Of a stretch of 64,000 nucleotides of DNA, positions 1 to 10,295 are shown piece after piece. Numbering within the stretch: position 1 is the stretch's first letter; each line of letters begins with the position of its first letter. The position numbers and the translations under genes are program-made. The notes beneath the pieces were generated by a model, which saw only the letters and a list, made by a program, of their open reading frames with translations, made no database searches and had not been told where the DNA came from. Origin of the DNA: Cololabis saira (Eukaryota; Chordata; Actinopteri; Beloniformes; Belonidae). The DNA lies in the NCBI RefSeq assembly GCF_033807715.1, contig NC_084607.1, positions 21,213,941-21,277,940 on the forward strand, written 5' to 3'.

Positions 1-96
1 CCAAGCTCTGTCTCCTCAGCTGGATTCAGTTTACCTGAAGGCTTCGAGATCACGTGAAAATTGCGTGGTAGGCTGCTCATTTAACAGCATATCTTC

Positions 97-770
97 TCAT
101 GTCGTTTTTTTTAGACCCATACAAAGGATGAGTGGTGTCAAATAAAACTTAGAAACTGAATTGTTTACCCTCAGCCTCCACAGGTTAGTGTAATATCTAT
201 GTACAGATGGTGTTTTCTTTTGAAAATTTACCAGCTTTTCTATGTCATTCAGACTTCCTGCTGTGTGGTCTGCTGTGCAGTGCCGCTCGACACTCAAAAA
301 AATCGGCTTGACACTTGTATCTTTAGCAGAGCAGAGCAGACAGTTGCTTCTGGGACACTTCCAAACCCGTCCACTACAGAGGTTGGCTTTTGGAGTTGTT
401 GGTGATGACAGTCTGGAAGGTCTTTTTTTGTCCTTGGCCCAGAGCACACAGTGCCTGTTTCTCCCAAAAAATCATCTGGAATACCAATTTATCTGACCAC
501 AATCCACTTTTCTGCCATGTGATGTTCAAATGCTTTTGAGCCCAGAGATATTGATGGTCTGGAGCAGCTTAGTTACGTTTTTTTTCCCCCAGAGTAATAT
601 TTTAAGGCACATTTGTGAATGTTACTCCAAAGTGTAGAGCTCGACAAAGGTTTCCTGAAGTTCCCATTTTGTTCCATCATCAATGAGGGCTCTTGATGGA
701 GTGCTGTCTGAGAGGTCAGGGATTGTAGGTGTCCAGCTTATGTTTGCACTGAAATTTCCTCAGATTCTTT
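97..770 (-). pseudogene. Tc1/mariner transposase remnant
   Basis: Read on the minus strand, this stretch resembles the central catalytic part of a fish Tc1/mariner transposase: a 'LWSD'-type block, then 'WAKDKKRPSRLSS' and a 'VWKCPRSN'-like block in another frame. The reading frame is broken by stops and frameshifts; the longest open piece (97-447) has 116 codons. Sequence past the 'ALLC' region does not match the family, so the end carrying the last catalytic acid is missing. No terminal inverted repeats were found. The family cuts and pastes DNA at TA sites, but this copy cannot make an enzyme. The assignment rests on recalled family sequence. Confidence 0.5.
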
Positions 771-779
771 GATTTGATA

Positions 780-2390
780 CAAGATATGATGTTACTGTAA
801 GAGGAGTAAGATCCAAATCACTTCTGGTCTTTTAAAGGACTTAAACATTTTAATGTTTTTTCTCAGGCGTTCTCTAACAAAGTGAAGATATTTGCTCCTG
901 AAAGATTCATGGATACAGCGTTTGGACCAAATCCCCTAATAAGAGATAACATACTTATTTATTTTTTATTTTTTTTACTTGGGACTAAATTGTCACTAAC
1001 AACTTTTTTGTCTGAATGTGTTACAGACATGACATGTATTAATACACAAAATAAATCTATGAAAAGAAATAAAAGTGAGAAGGATTTATTTTTTTCATCC
1101 CAGCATGGAAGGTGTTATGTAAATCATTAGCTTGCTTTAAGGTGCTATAAAGTGCTAATCACCTGAGGTTACTTTTAATCTCACATTTCTTCCTCTCTAA
1201 TTTCTTGCTTTAGTCTTTTCTCCAATCTGTCTTTCAGTTACCTAAATAAAGTCGTGAAATCGCTGCATTTCCTAGAAAAGTCTTTGATGTTGCATGCACT
1301 TTGACTTAAAATACAAATGCCAACCTTCATGAATGTCTCACCCAAGGATTATTATTATGCAATCTCCGCATCCACCTTAGTAAAGGTCTTTCAAATCCAT
1401 AGAAGAAAAGGATATCAAAAGAAACAGTATACATCTCTGTCATAGATGCAGTATTTTTTTTATTTTTTTTTATACAAATCTTGACAGCTTTTGCCATATC
1501 CTCGATGGCTTATTACTGGCTTAACATGCAAAATAAGGATCACCTTTCCCGAGTTGGAAGTAGAATGACTATTCATTTCTATTCCTTCTTTTTTCTTCCA
1601 GCTACACAGTTGTGTCCATCAATGTATTTTCTTCACACATCCATTGGTCAAAAAGTAGGGCATTGCTCCCTTGATTAAAAATAGGATAATGTTTTTCTCT
1701 AGTGCTGAAATGGATTAGCATCTCCTACATTGCTCTTGTTGTGGCTTCACGCCAATACACCAGAGAGCAGGCATCCGGCCTGTCTGACAGAGCGTGGCTC
1801 AGGAATCAAGACAGATGGCTGGAGACAACACTGCAGTGGATGTGATCTGTCACATTTCAACACATTTCATATCATGTAAGGTGGACAAACCGTGGCGCTT
1901 GTTGTTGAATATGAATGAACATTAAACTGGAAGCTGTTCTTTAAACCTCTGAACTCTCCTGTATTCAACCGTAGGAGAAATGAGAGAGCTGAATTTAACA
2001 TGATTCCAAAATTTAACTAAAACTTGAAAAGATCACCACATATATTTCTGTCTGTTAGCTTGTGCACTGCATACTACAAAATAGGGTCACCATTTCCATA
2101 ACTCCAAAAAAGAGGACCTCATGCGGCATATCGATAAATTACTATGGTGTACATCGGACTCTGGTATATTCTAATTTACAATACCATTTTGTGTGATTTA
2201 AAATTGTTTGTGTAGCTGAATAAGAAGAAAAATATCTATGAAAAGTCACAGTGAAATGAAAAGTTCCTTCACAGTAGGCATATTTGTATTTATTCAATAC
2301 ATTGTGGTGTTCAAAAATGATTCTCGTTTATCCATGCAGTTAACATTGAAAATACACGTTCTGTGCGTGCATTGCTGCATGGGATTGAGA
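780..2390. other. gene-free AT-rich stretch
   Basis: Stops occur in all frames. Short open frames such as 882-1130 and 1481-1678 show no recognisable domain or splice context. No repeat structure is seen beyond short T runs. Probably intergenic or intronic. Confidence 0.5.
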
Positions 2391-2439
2391 AAGTATAGGC
2401 GTTGACCTTTCCTTCATCCATTCCGAATTGAACGAGGTC

Positions 2440-2693
2440 TTACATTTTGGCATGGTGCCAACGTGCATGCAGCGTCATGTGACGTCACATCCGCCGCCCA
2501 GCGCGGGAGATTCGGAGTCCGAATTGCAGCACATTTTGCAGCACACAGCCTGTTCAAGGCAACGGAGAGATACACTAGAGGGCTCATTCGTTTTGGTTTG
2601 GAACGCTTCATCTGACATTATTACTAGAAAAATTAAAATGTATACAAATTTTTTTCATAAATCCTGCCTCAATCCTGCCTCATGCTCCTTTAA
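2440..2693 (-). repeat. TTAA-ended interspersed repeat, copy 1
   Basis: From about 2460 to 2693 this matches, in reverse orientation, the repeat at 39940-40268. Shared blocks include 'TTGCAGCACA', 'CTAGAGGGCTCATTC' and the end 'CTCATGCTCCT' followed by TTAA (2690-2693). The far end does not carry the partner terminal repeat seen in copy 2, so this copy is truncated or diverged there. The apparent 104-codon frame over it is part of the repeat, since a similar frame appears in the second copy; I do not regard it as a gene. Confidence 0.65.
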
Positions 2694-2749
2694 AGTATAT
2701 TGGCTTTCATTCAAGCAAAAAAACACACACACAAACATGTAATCGCCCT

Positions 2750-3180
2750 TGAGGCGAGCCGGCGGTTGTTTCTCCCGAAATCAGAAGACTGGAGGTAAAA
2801 TTCATGAAGCTGGGGGAAGACGTAGTTGACTAGGGCCTTTTAAAAACAAGTTGCGCTGGGCATGAATAGCGCGAAAGGGCAGAGACGGCAAGCCGTTCAG
2901 GAGCTGGTGCCAAAAGTTAAGGGAACTTGGTACCTGTTTTTGTGTGTTGTGCTCCAAGGAGCTAGTTTATGCCACTAGCAAAAAGCTCTTCACCGTCACG
3001 AAGGAGACACCGAGTGTAGAGCAGCTGTCCACGCACTCCAACACACACAAGTTGTTTACCGGAAGCAATAGCCACACGTAGCCGCCCCAATGACCGATCG
3101 TATCTGTGACTTGAAAATACGCGTGTGCTCTTTCATTGCGTAACACGATTTATCATTTACGATCGCTCAACCGCTCATAG
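2750..3180. other. CpG-richer unclassified patch
   Basis: This patch has clearly more CpG and higher GC than its flanks (for example around 2755-2775, 2865-2900 and 3070-3180). No open frame, terminal repeat or known motif is visible. It could be the unmethylated or young part of a transposable element, or a small regulatory island. Confidence 0.3.
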
Positions 3181-3189
3181 ATCTGTGTA

Positions 3190-4940
3190 AAAAAAAAAGG
3201 TTGATAAAAACTGTCTGTTTACAATGAACACCCATGGCATAGCACCAGAGTTCAAGAAATGTCTGTTAAGTTGCAATTTATGTTTTTTTTTGTACAAATT
3301 GCCCTTTACTGAATTAAATGGTTGCTAAATGGATCAGATTAATTAGCTTGACTAAGTTTCACATGTTTTCACATATAACTTAAAACCTCTACTTTCTAAA
3401 ATTCAAATTTAAATTCTAGGCCATCTTGTACATTACCAAGCACAATGCCAAAAAGTTGTATAGTTCTATAATGTATATGCGTTGGATCCACTGCACCCCC
3501 GGAAAAAGTTCAGGCTCAGTATTTTTTTATTTTTACTTTGAACTGTTACCCCCCCGACGGACCCGGTACCTACTGTAGTTATGGATTGATTCAGTTCAAT
3601 ACAGAAAGTTGAAAAAAATAGTATACTGGAAGGAAGCAAGCTTCCGTCTGTTGAAGGGTAGAAAAACATACTGTAATGAGTACCAAGTCAGGAGCTCACT
3701 AATTAACATTTTACACTGCTCTTATTAATAGCTCAAAATGTCTTTGCAACAGGGGGCTGAGCACACAAGTATCCGGCTTGTAGCTGTTGCTACCTTACTC
3801 ACCTTCTCTGCTGGAAACCACTTAGAGCCAAGGAGTGCTGCTAATAACAACTAACATCTTAAATAGATAGTAAGTTTGGTAAAGCATAAAATATTATGAG
3901 CAAATCATCTCGATTCATGGGTACATTTTATTACCGTCAAGGTGGTCCTGTCTTTCACAAGCCACATTGCTTATCTAACAAGTAAGTGGGGGGTGATGCA
4001 CTCTTAGGACCTGTTCATACCCACTAATGACATGTTTCTTAGGTGATCTGATCACAAGTTAACAGCTGAAACTAATTTACACGTTCACATGCTTCTCATG
4101 ACCTGTTATCTGATATCACATTTCAGTTTTCTCTGTTTAATCCATTGCCAGAAATCTGTGATGAACACATTTTTCAAACTTCTATCTGTCTGGACTTGCT
4201 TTGTTCAATGTGAGAAGTACAGTCTGGACCCATCTCAAGAAGTGGATCACCCTGCTAAATGCACTTTCTCTCAGCAGTAGGATATACTCAATTGAACAGC
4301 CAGTCACTCCACATGTAGAAAAAGAGGACAAAAATTAAGAGTGCAGAGAAGCCAGGTGAAGTTTATATCCTTGAAGGCAGCCGCTAATCTGGCAAATCAT
4401 AGGCCGTCACTTGAGGTGGGAAATGAGAAATGACTACTCATTAACTAACACAGCACTGCATCGGTTACTGCATCAGTTACTGCATCAGCAGAGCCTTTGA
4501 GAAATATGATTTTTCTCTAAAGGGACAATGAAAAACCACTCAAGCCATTGGGGTTAGATTTGGGAAAGAAAAAACACCACAGCTCATACAGCACGTGACT
4601 GTGTCTGGCTTTCAAGTAAGGTGTTGACACAGTGCACACAGCCTGGTCAAAAAAATCCCACCTAAATCATAAAGCCTGGAAAATAGCCTCTAACTGGAGA
4701 CGTACTGCAGTGATCAGTCCCAAATGCTTAAATAGAAAGCAGCTGGCGGGCTTCTTGGTTCTCAAGAGGTTTCTGAAATGAAGAAACCTTTTAAATTACA
4801 AGGAAAACTTCTTCAATACCAAACTTGAGAAGTAAAAGGATACAAACTGTATGCTCCATCAGGGTATACATCAGATTTTTTACCAAATTCAAGTAATCTG
4901 TTCATCTTTACACCTTAAAATCTAATCCAATACTGCTTTA
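3190..4940. other. gene-free stretch
   Basis: No recognisable gene. The 67-codon minus frame at 3466-3669 and the 63-codon plus frame at 4089-4280 lack recognisable domains. A minor local repeat, GTTACTGCATC, occurs near 4460-4490. The boundary to the retrovirus-like remnant lies near 4940. Confidence 0.45.
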
Positions 4941-4950
4941 AAAAAATATA

Positions 4951-5367
4951 TTAATTAGGGCTCCAATTTTCCTCTAGTAAACACATGATGGGAGTGGTGT
5001 AGCTATACTTCAACATGGTATGTTCATAATCACCTTCTTCAGGATTTGATAAGGTCTGAGTTATTTGAAGACCTTCAGCACCTGATGTGATTTTTAGCCT
5101 TAATGTGCGTTTTGGGAAGTCCCTTCCCAAAAGATTTATGGGACACAAATCTGATAATAGAAAACTATATTTAAAGCTTCCTGTCCCATGAAAGAGACAG
5201 TGAAGTGGTACAGTGAAAGTTTCTCTTTGTCGGTGACCAGATGCAGAAATACAGAGGATCAGACGTCCTCTCAAAGGGGGAGGAGGGTCAAACACGGAAG
5301 ATCTTAGCATAGAATGAGTAACACCAGAATCTATCATGAATGGTACAGATAAACCTTTCACATCCAA
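4951..5367 (-). pseudogene. retroviral-type aspartic protease remnant
   Basis: An open frame of 138 codons resembles a retropepsin. It has a D-S-G active-site-like triplet at about residues 13-15 (near 5331-5323) in a 'PFMIDSG' context, and a later 'NLLGRD' block typical of retroviral and gypsy proteases. In the family this enzyme cleaves the Gag-Pol polyprotein and works as a dimer. Here D-S-G replaces the more usual D-T-G, and I see no RT downstream, so the element is cut off at its 3' side near 4940. It follows the gag remnant on the same strand, as expected for gag-pro order. An old genomic copy; nothing suggests it is functional. Confidence 0.6.
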
Positions 5368-5435
5368 ATTAAAACATATAAATATGAGTTATGTATGTAG
5401 ATGTGTATTTGTGTGCGGCTACAGCTTCAGGTTTC

Positions 5436-5487
5436 TGTGTGTGTGTGTGTGTGTGTTCGGTGTGTGTGTGTGTGTGTGTGTGTGTGT
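5436..5487. repeat. (GT)n microsatellite
   Basis: Two GT runs separated by 'TCG' near 5457-5459. They lie between the gag and protease pieces of the retrovirus-like remnant and would be read as CA on its coding strand. Confidence 0.95.
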
Positions 5488-6168
5488 TCCCTTCACACGT
5501 GATAGAAGAGCCTGAGTGGAGGTTGTCACATTATCTTGGGTCCGCTCCTCCTCCGCACGCCACCAGTCCGCCTGGCCTCCACCTCTGAAACCTCCAGGGG
5601 GTCTAGGACATTCATTCTTCCAGTGTCCAGTCTGACCACAGTTATAACATCGGTCAGATCCTCTAGGCTGCCAGCAGCCTCTGCTGCGGTGGCACCCATG
5701 ATCCCGTCCACGCTGCTGACACACAGTCCCAGAGAAAAGTGTGAAGTCTTTGTGAAGTTCTGAGTTCTTGTTTTATGTTCCTTGCGTGCATGTCTGCGAA
5801 GCTCGTCCAGGCGTGTCTCATATCTCATGTCCACATAAAGTTGTCGAAGTTGGGCAGCGACGTCAAGTTTCAGTCCATCCATAATTGCAGGAACACAGCA
5901 GCTTTTCTCAAGGTCCAGCAGGATCAGCACGATCAGCAGGTCGGTCCAACCCCAAATGGCGGTTGAATGTCTCCTCGGCCCCATGAAGAAAATCCTGGAC
6001 TGGGTCGTCCGGGCCCTGAGTGAGGTCTTTCAGGGCCATCAGGTTAGAGCGATTGGGAAAAGCCACCTGGTAGGCAGCAGCAAGCTGGAAATCAGACCAT
6101 CTTTCAGCAGGAGGAACTAGAGGCGGCGGCAGCGGAGGAGAGGAGTCCAGATCCATTTCCACTCTCAC

Positions 6169-6185
6169 GGGGGGGGGGGGGGGGG
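6169..6185. repeat. poly-G homopolymer
   Basis: A run of about 17 G inside the proline-rich part of the gag remnant (poly-C on the coding strand, hence a proline run). Its length is prone to sequencing and replication error and may itself cause a frameshift. Confidence 0.95.
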
Positions 6186-6499
6186 CTGATGGCCAATCTG
6201 GCTTTTCGGGGACTGACGCATCAGCAGGACCAGCCAAATCTCCACTCAGACCCCATCCTCTTCTAAATTTCCAATACACACTATTTTTTTTTCTTAGCTT
6301 CAGCTTCTTTTACTTAAGTTCACAGGCTTTTGCGATGCCTTTCTATTTTACGAATATCATCAAACCTAATTTTCTTTAAAATTTTTATCTAATCATCCCA
6401 TTCCTTCTCAGTTTCCAAAACTCTCGGGCCCTACTTCCTTTGACATGTCTTTGGAGTATCTGGAAGACTGTCTGGCTTAACAGATCTGTTATCCATTTC

Positions 6500-7625
6500 A
6501 GTCAGAACGTCTTCTGCTGCCACTTTCTGCCTTCGTGAACCAACACCGGGGCAAAAGTCATTCCGACTCTCGGCGAAGGCGGAAGCTTTTTCTGCTCTCT
6601 CCCTTATCTGCCTGCCCTGCTACTGCTTGTTGTCTCGTCTTCAGAGTCTCTTCTTTTTCACTCCTCCGAAACTCTACGATCATGGAATTGATTAACTGGT
6701 CTCTCAGCACAATTGACCAAATTTTTGCAACCAGAAGACAGGGGGTAAGGGAGCCCTCTTGCCCCCATGGGACATTTTTTTCTGGATATACAATGGATTC
6801 CTAAAAATACTGGAAGCCTTTGTGTCTCAAAATTCTGTCTGTCGAGGATGTTGAAGACGCCTTCATAATTGGAATTACGATAGCAGGATTTCTCCTGATC
6901 ATCCTCCTGATCGGGAGGGGGGGTTCCTGGTGTATCAACAAATGCGTAAGACGTCGACAGCTGTTTTGGCTCTTTCAGAGCTGCCGGACGTGGCTGAAGG
7001 GTCAAGCAAAGCGACCAATGCTCAGACTCTGACGTTGGGGGAGCAGGGCCGTAAGCTAGATGCGATTCTCGAACAGAATGAAGAAGTTAGAAGCTCGGCT
7101 TGGCGGGAAGTGATCACAAATTCGTCTGATTGGAGTGCCATTGATGAACCAGAGACAGAGAGATTACTGGGCTGCCTGTTTTTCAATATAATTGTTGATT
7201 CTATAATCTGCCCTTGACAGAGCGGTCTCAGGCCGATCGCTCCTGGTCACAATCTTTCTTGTGGAATGTAAACAAGGTGACTCTGCCCCCACTAATCCCT
7301 CCCCCTCTCCCACGAACAACCTGCGGATCCCTGTCTCAAAACTGTACGAGCTGCCTGATAACATCAAGGACATTTGGCTGAGAGCAGCTCTGGGTGAAGG
7401 TTCACGGACTTATTGCGTCACAGACACTTACTGAAAAACACACACACTTCCCTCAACTTCAACGCCTTCCTTGGCTCCTCCCTCTTATCAGCCCCCCCCA
7501 ACAGTCTCCGGGTTTCGAGCACCAGACGGCGATCACTTGGATGTACTGTGCGGGGACCCGCCACCGGTCCGAAGTCAAAAACAGTTTTCTAAGCTGACCT
7601 AATAAACCTGATTCTGATTCTGATA
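6500..7625 (+). mobile_element. unclassified retroposon-like repeat encoding a small membrane protein
   Basis: A plus-strand unit appears to have been dropped in antisense into the leader of the retrovirus-like remnant, since gag lies just downstream (below 6500) and the probable leader/LTR above 7630. It has a GC-rich 5' part, one main reading frame beginning at ATG 6681, and a 3' end with AATAAA at 7601-7606 followed by a CTGATT-type tandem tail up to about 7625. A poly(A) signal joined to a short tandem tail is typical of non-LTR retroposons. The 5' boundary is approximate and no target-site duplication was recognised. I do not recognise the family. It could also be a fragment of a larger LINE. 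Confidence 0.4.
6681..7217 (+). pseudogene. broken ORF for a small single-pass membrane protein
   Basis: ATG 6681 has a good start context (A at -3, G at +4). The frame runs 41 codons to a TAA at about 6804, then continues in the same frame through a strong hydrophobic segment (about 6861-6912, 'IIGITIAGFLLIILLIG'). At a run of seven G (6917-6923) the sensible frame appears to shift; the other frame stays open to 7217 and reads as a hydrophilic, acidic tail with 'ALSELPDVAEG' and 'SDWSAIDEPETERLL'. So the ancestor may have been a protein of roughly 180 residues with a short N-terminal region, one membrane helix and a longer soluble tail. This copy has one stop and one probable frameshift. Function unknown; no homologue recognised. 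Confidence 0.35.
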
Positions 7626-8026
7626 AATGCTGCGTCAATTAGTCCTCTATTTCACAATAGATGAAATGAGGAACAATTGACTTAACCTTCAGACCATATT
7701 TTATTTCCTAGGGTTGTTTAGGTCTGCACATTCACCTTAATATTCAGACAGTCCTCTAGTTAGTCCTAATTAAAAAAGAGCTCACCGTGTTGCCTTTAAC
7801 CGGAGTTCTCCCAAAGAGAGGTCCGAGGATCCCAGCAGTGTTCCGACGTCAGAGTGGTGTGCCCTGGTCCCTCCTTTCTATTGCCAATCGCGGTAGGGCT
7901 GGGGTAATTTATCCTCAGGACGGCCAAATCACCAGGGTCCTCTCCGACGAAGTTCCACTTGTGGGATCCTGCCAACAACGCCAAATTGTTGTGGAAATTT
8001 CATAAATTGCACAACGTAAAGTACTG

Positions 8027-9292
8027 GGGCCTCATTTATAAAGCTTGCATGCGCACAAAACAGGGCTTGAAAGATGCGCACGCCACCTTCTACGCAAAGG
8101 TTGAGATTAAAAAAAAAAAAAAAACTAACGGAAAAATGTGCGTATCTTTACGCCAACCCTGACCCTAGCGCTCGAACATTTCGAAGATATGGGGAACTGG
8201 GGACGCAGGCGGTGAGGGGGTGAAATGAAGCCAGATTCATGTCATACTTTTAATGTCATCACTTATCAGACTTATAGATCCATGTACACCCAAGCCAGCA
8301 ATGTTATAGATCTATGTGTTCCTTAACTGAGCCATTACGCAGGTATTCGTAGTAGGTACTATATGTTCATATATCATACTTCCATCTTCAAATGGTATGG
8401 AGTGGTGAATAGCACCAGAATGTTTATTTATCGTGACAAAGTGTGTAACAACCAGTCTAATTGCTGAGTAAGAATATAAATTGCATGGTCACAGCCGTGC
8501 GTAATGCTGCACAATGGATGCGCTGGCACTGCTTGAAGATCACGTAAATGGCAGGATCAGGATGGAGAGAGTATTTAGGGACCATGAAGATTTCCTGGCC
8601 CATGATGATGATTGGCTAATAAGCTAATAATAAGCCCTGGGTATTTGTTGGATCTATGTGCTGAACTGGGTCCAGTGTTAGACAGACCGACCAGCCGGAA
8701 TCGCGCCATCCAGCATACAGGTGCTGACCACTCTTGGTTTTCTGTTCATCCTACGGGTAGGACGATTCGCGGAGGTAGGACAACTCGGCAGGACAGCAGC
8801 ATCGGAAAGTGACTCGGCTGCTCAGCATGGCCAGAGCTGCGGGCTTGTGCCCGTCGCAGCTCTGATCATTTCTCGCGGTCTGAGCGTGATCAGGCTCGGA
8901 TGAAGCCCGACACAAAAATACGGTAGTATTTTAAAATGAACAAAATATATTTCTAAATTATTTAGCAGGATAACATATGTCTCACTCGTCCTGACGCACA
9001 GCAGAAACAGACTGCACGCAGCCGCTGCGCATGCTCAGCAGGCTCATTTATATGCAAATACAGTCATGGAGTACTTTGCATTGACCATTCATGGTATGAA
9101 GTGGGCGTGTAGAGGGCGGGATATGAGGAGAATTCATGTGCGCAACCTTCCAGCTGGACTGTGATTTATAAAGCGAAGATTGCGTGCAAGTGTGCGTGCA
9201 CATGGTTTTATAAATGTGCACGCCATTTTTGGCTTTTGAGCGCACGTACACTTTTAGTATGAATCCTATGCACTCTTTTATAAATGAGGCCC
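8027..9292 (+). mobile_element. PIF/Harbinger DNA transposon, internally decayed
   Basis: The ends are inverted repeats: GGGCCTCATTTATAAA begins at 8027 and its complement ends at 9292 (16 identical bases). Subterminal parts at both ends are rich in GCGCAC/GTGCGC motifs. Inside, at 8514 onward, are N-terminal transposase pieces of HARBI1-like type. The element is about 1.27 kb, much shorter than an autonomous Harbinger, and lacks the catalytic DDE region and the second (Myb-like) gene, so it is non-autonomous. Flanking triplets are CTG (left) and TTG (right), so the usual 3-bp target duplication is not clean. It sits inside the probable LTR of the retrovirus-like remnant. Confidence 0.75.
8514..8780 (+). 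pseudogene. Harbinger transposase N-terminal fragment
   Basis: ATG 8514 opens a frame of 36 codons with 'MDALALLEDHVNGR' and 'FRDHEDFLAHDDDWL', which closely resembles the start of fish HARBI1-like transposases. It ends in a stop at about 8622. The sequence resumes in another frame with 'LCAELGPVLDRPTSRN' (about 8654-8701) and then decays. HARBI1-type proteins are DDE nucleases of PIF/Harbinger elements; the helix-turn-helix remainder and the DDE domain are absent here. Clearly a dead gene inside the transposon with ends at 8027 and 9292. Confidence 0.65.
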
Positions 9293-9729
9293 TTGATCCT
9301 TAACAAAACTACAACACCGGTGAGCTCGAGATTATCAAAGTTTATTTTAACTGGTGCGCACCAGGAGAGTCACGTGCAGCCCGCAGGCTGGACGGTGAGT
9401 CTGAGGCAACATGCTGTTACACTTCTTTTGTAAGACCTGATAGACCATTGAAACAGTAGTCATTCAATGCAAATTGTGGCCCCCCCTGCATGAAAGACAG
9501 GAGCCTAACAAAGGCATACAGTACAAAATAGATAACATCAACGCCTTTTCTCTGCCTCCACATCCACATCTCCCCCACTATCAGTTCCCCTCCCGCGGCT
9601 GACCCCCGTTAGTAATTGCATTAAAACAGCTGTTGATCTTTTGTTAGAAAAATACAATGTTTGAATTTTTCCATGACAACCCGTTCATTACCTTCCTGGC
9701 AATAAACTGGCTAGTGGAAGAGAAGAGCC

Positions 9730-10295
9730 CGTCTCCTCCTGGTCTCTGAAATGTCACAGTATGGTGGATTACTGCGTGAACTTTTTTGAAAAGCGAGGAA
9801 AGATGGAGAATGAAAAGGGACTTTTGAACGGCAAATTCACTTTCAAAAAGATGCCAGATGGTTCGCTGGACAAGACTAAAGTTATTTGCATGTACTGTCA
9901 ATTTGAAATGAATTACCATTGAAGTACGTCGAGTCTCAAATACCACTTGCAGCCAAACACACGACCGATGCAGAGAGCACACCCCCCCCTAAGTTAGTCT
10001 TTACGTGTAGTGTAAAGTTGATGACTACATTGTGTTTGTATTTATGAAAGAATGTTACATTCAGGTCAAAAGCTTTTTTTTTTGGAAAGTTGAATAAACA
10101 TTGGCATAAAGCAAGCATATTTGCCCTTTCTCATGTGGTTAACAGTATTAAAAACATAAAAAGAATACCTAAAGGTAATTTAGAACAGCAAAAAAAGTGT
10201 GAATAAATGTGCGATTAATATGCGATTAATCGCAGGTTAACTATGGACAACATGTGATTAATCGCGGTTTAAAAAATTAATCGTTTGACAGCCCT
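9730..10295 (+). mobile_element. hAT element remnant with BED zinc-finger piece
   Basis: The plus strand from about 9750 resembles the N-terminus of a ZBED/hAT transposase. It includes 'LDKTKVICMYCQFEMNYH', a stop, then 'STSSLKYHL', matching the C-X2-C...H spacing of a BED finger. The 3' end carries repeated GATTAATCGC motifs (10213-10266) and closes with 'TTGACAGCCCT' at 10295, the usual terminal sequence of a widespread fish hAT family. The matching left terminal repeat ('AGGGCTGTC') was not found, so the copy is 5'-truncated, and the catalytic and dimerisation domains are missing. hAT transposases make 8-bp target duplications; none can be tested here. Confidence 0.6.

Larger units (their letters stand above)
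5419..6496 (-). pseudogene. retrovirus-like gag remnant (capsid and CCHC nucleocapsid)
   Basis: The minus strand carries a broken gag. From its 5' side: a stop-ridden matrix-like stretch (about 6496-6290); a proline-rich linker with the run of G/C at 6169-6185; a capsid part with a major-homology-region-like block at about 6040-5950 ('LTQGPDDPVQDF'); and a single zinc knuckle, C-X2-C-X4-H-X4-C, at 5649-5608. The pieces lie in at least three frames, so there are at least two frameshifts plus stops. A (GT)n microsatellite at 5436-5487 lies between gag and the protease. Gag proteins assemble the particle and bind RNA; this copy is dead. Whether it is an endogenous retrovirus or a gypsy-type element cannot be settled without pol. 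Confidence 0.6.
7626..9640 (-). other. probable leader and LTR of the retrovirus-like remnant, split by Harbinger
   Basis: On the minus strand, upstream of gag, lies a GC-rich leader (about 7985-7770). Before it is a junction 'CACAACAATT' followed by 'TGGCGTTGTTGGCAGGAT', which looks like an LTR end next to a primer-binding-type site. Above the Harbinger insertion (past 9292) the same strand shows 'AATAAA' near 9340, as expected for an LTR R region. Together this suggests a 5' LTR whose R-U5 part was split by the transposon at 8027-9292. No second LTR was found on the other side, so the call is an inference from position and motifs. The outer LTR edge (about 9640) is a guess. Confidence 0.3.
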
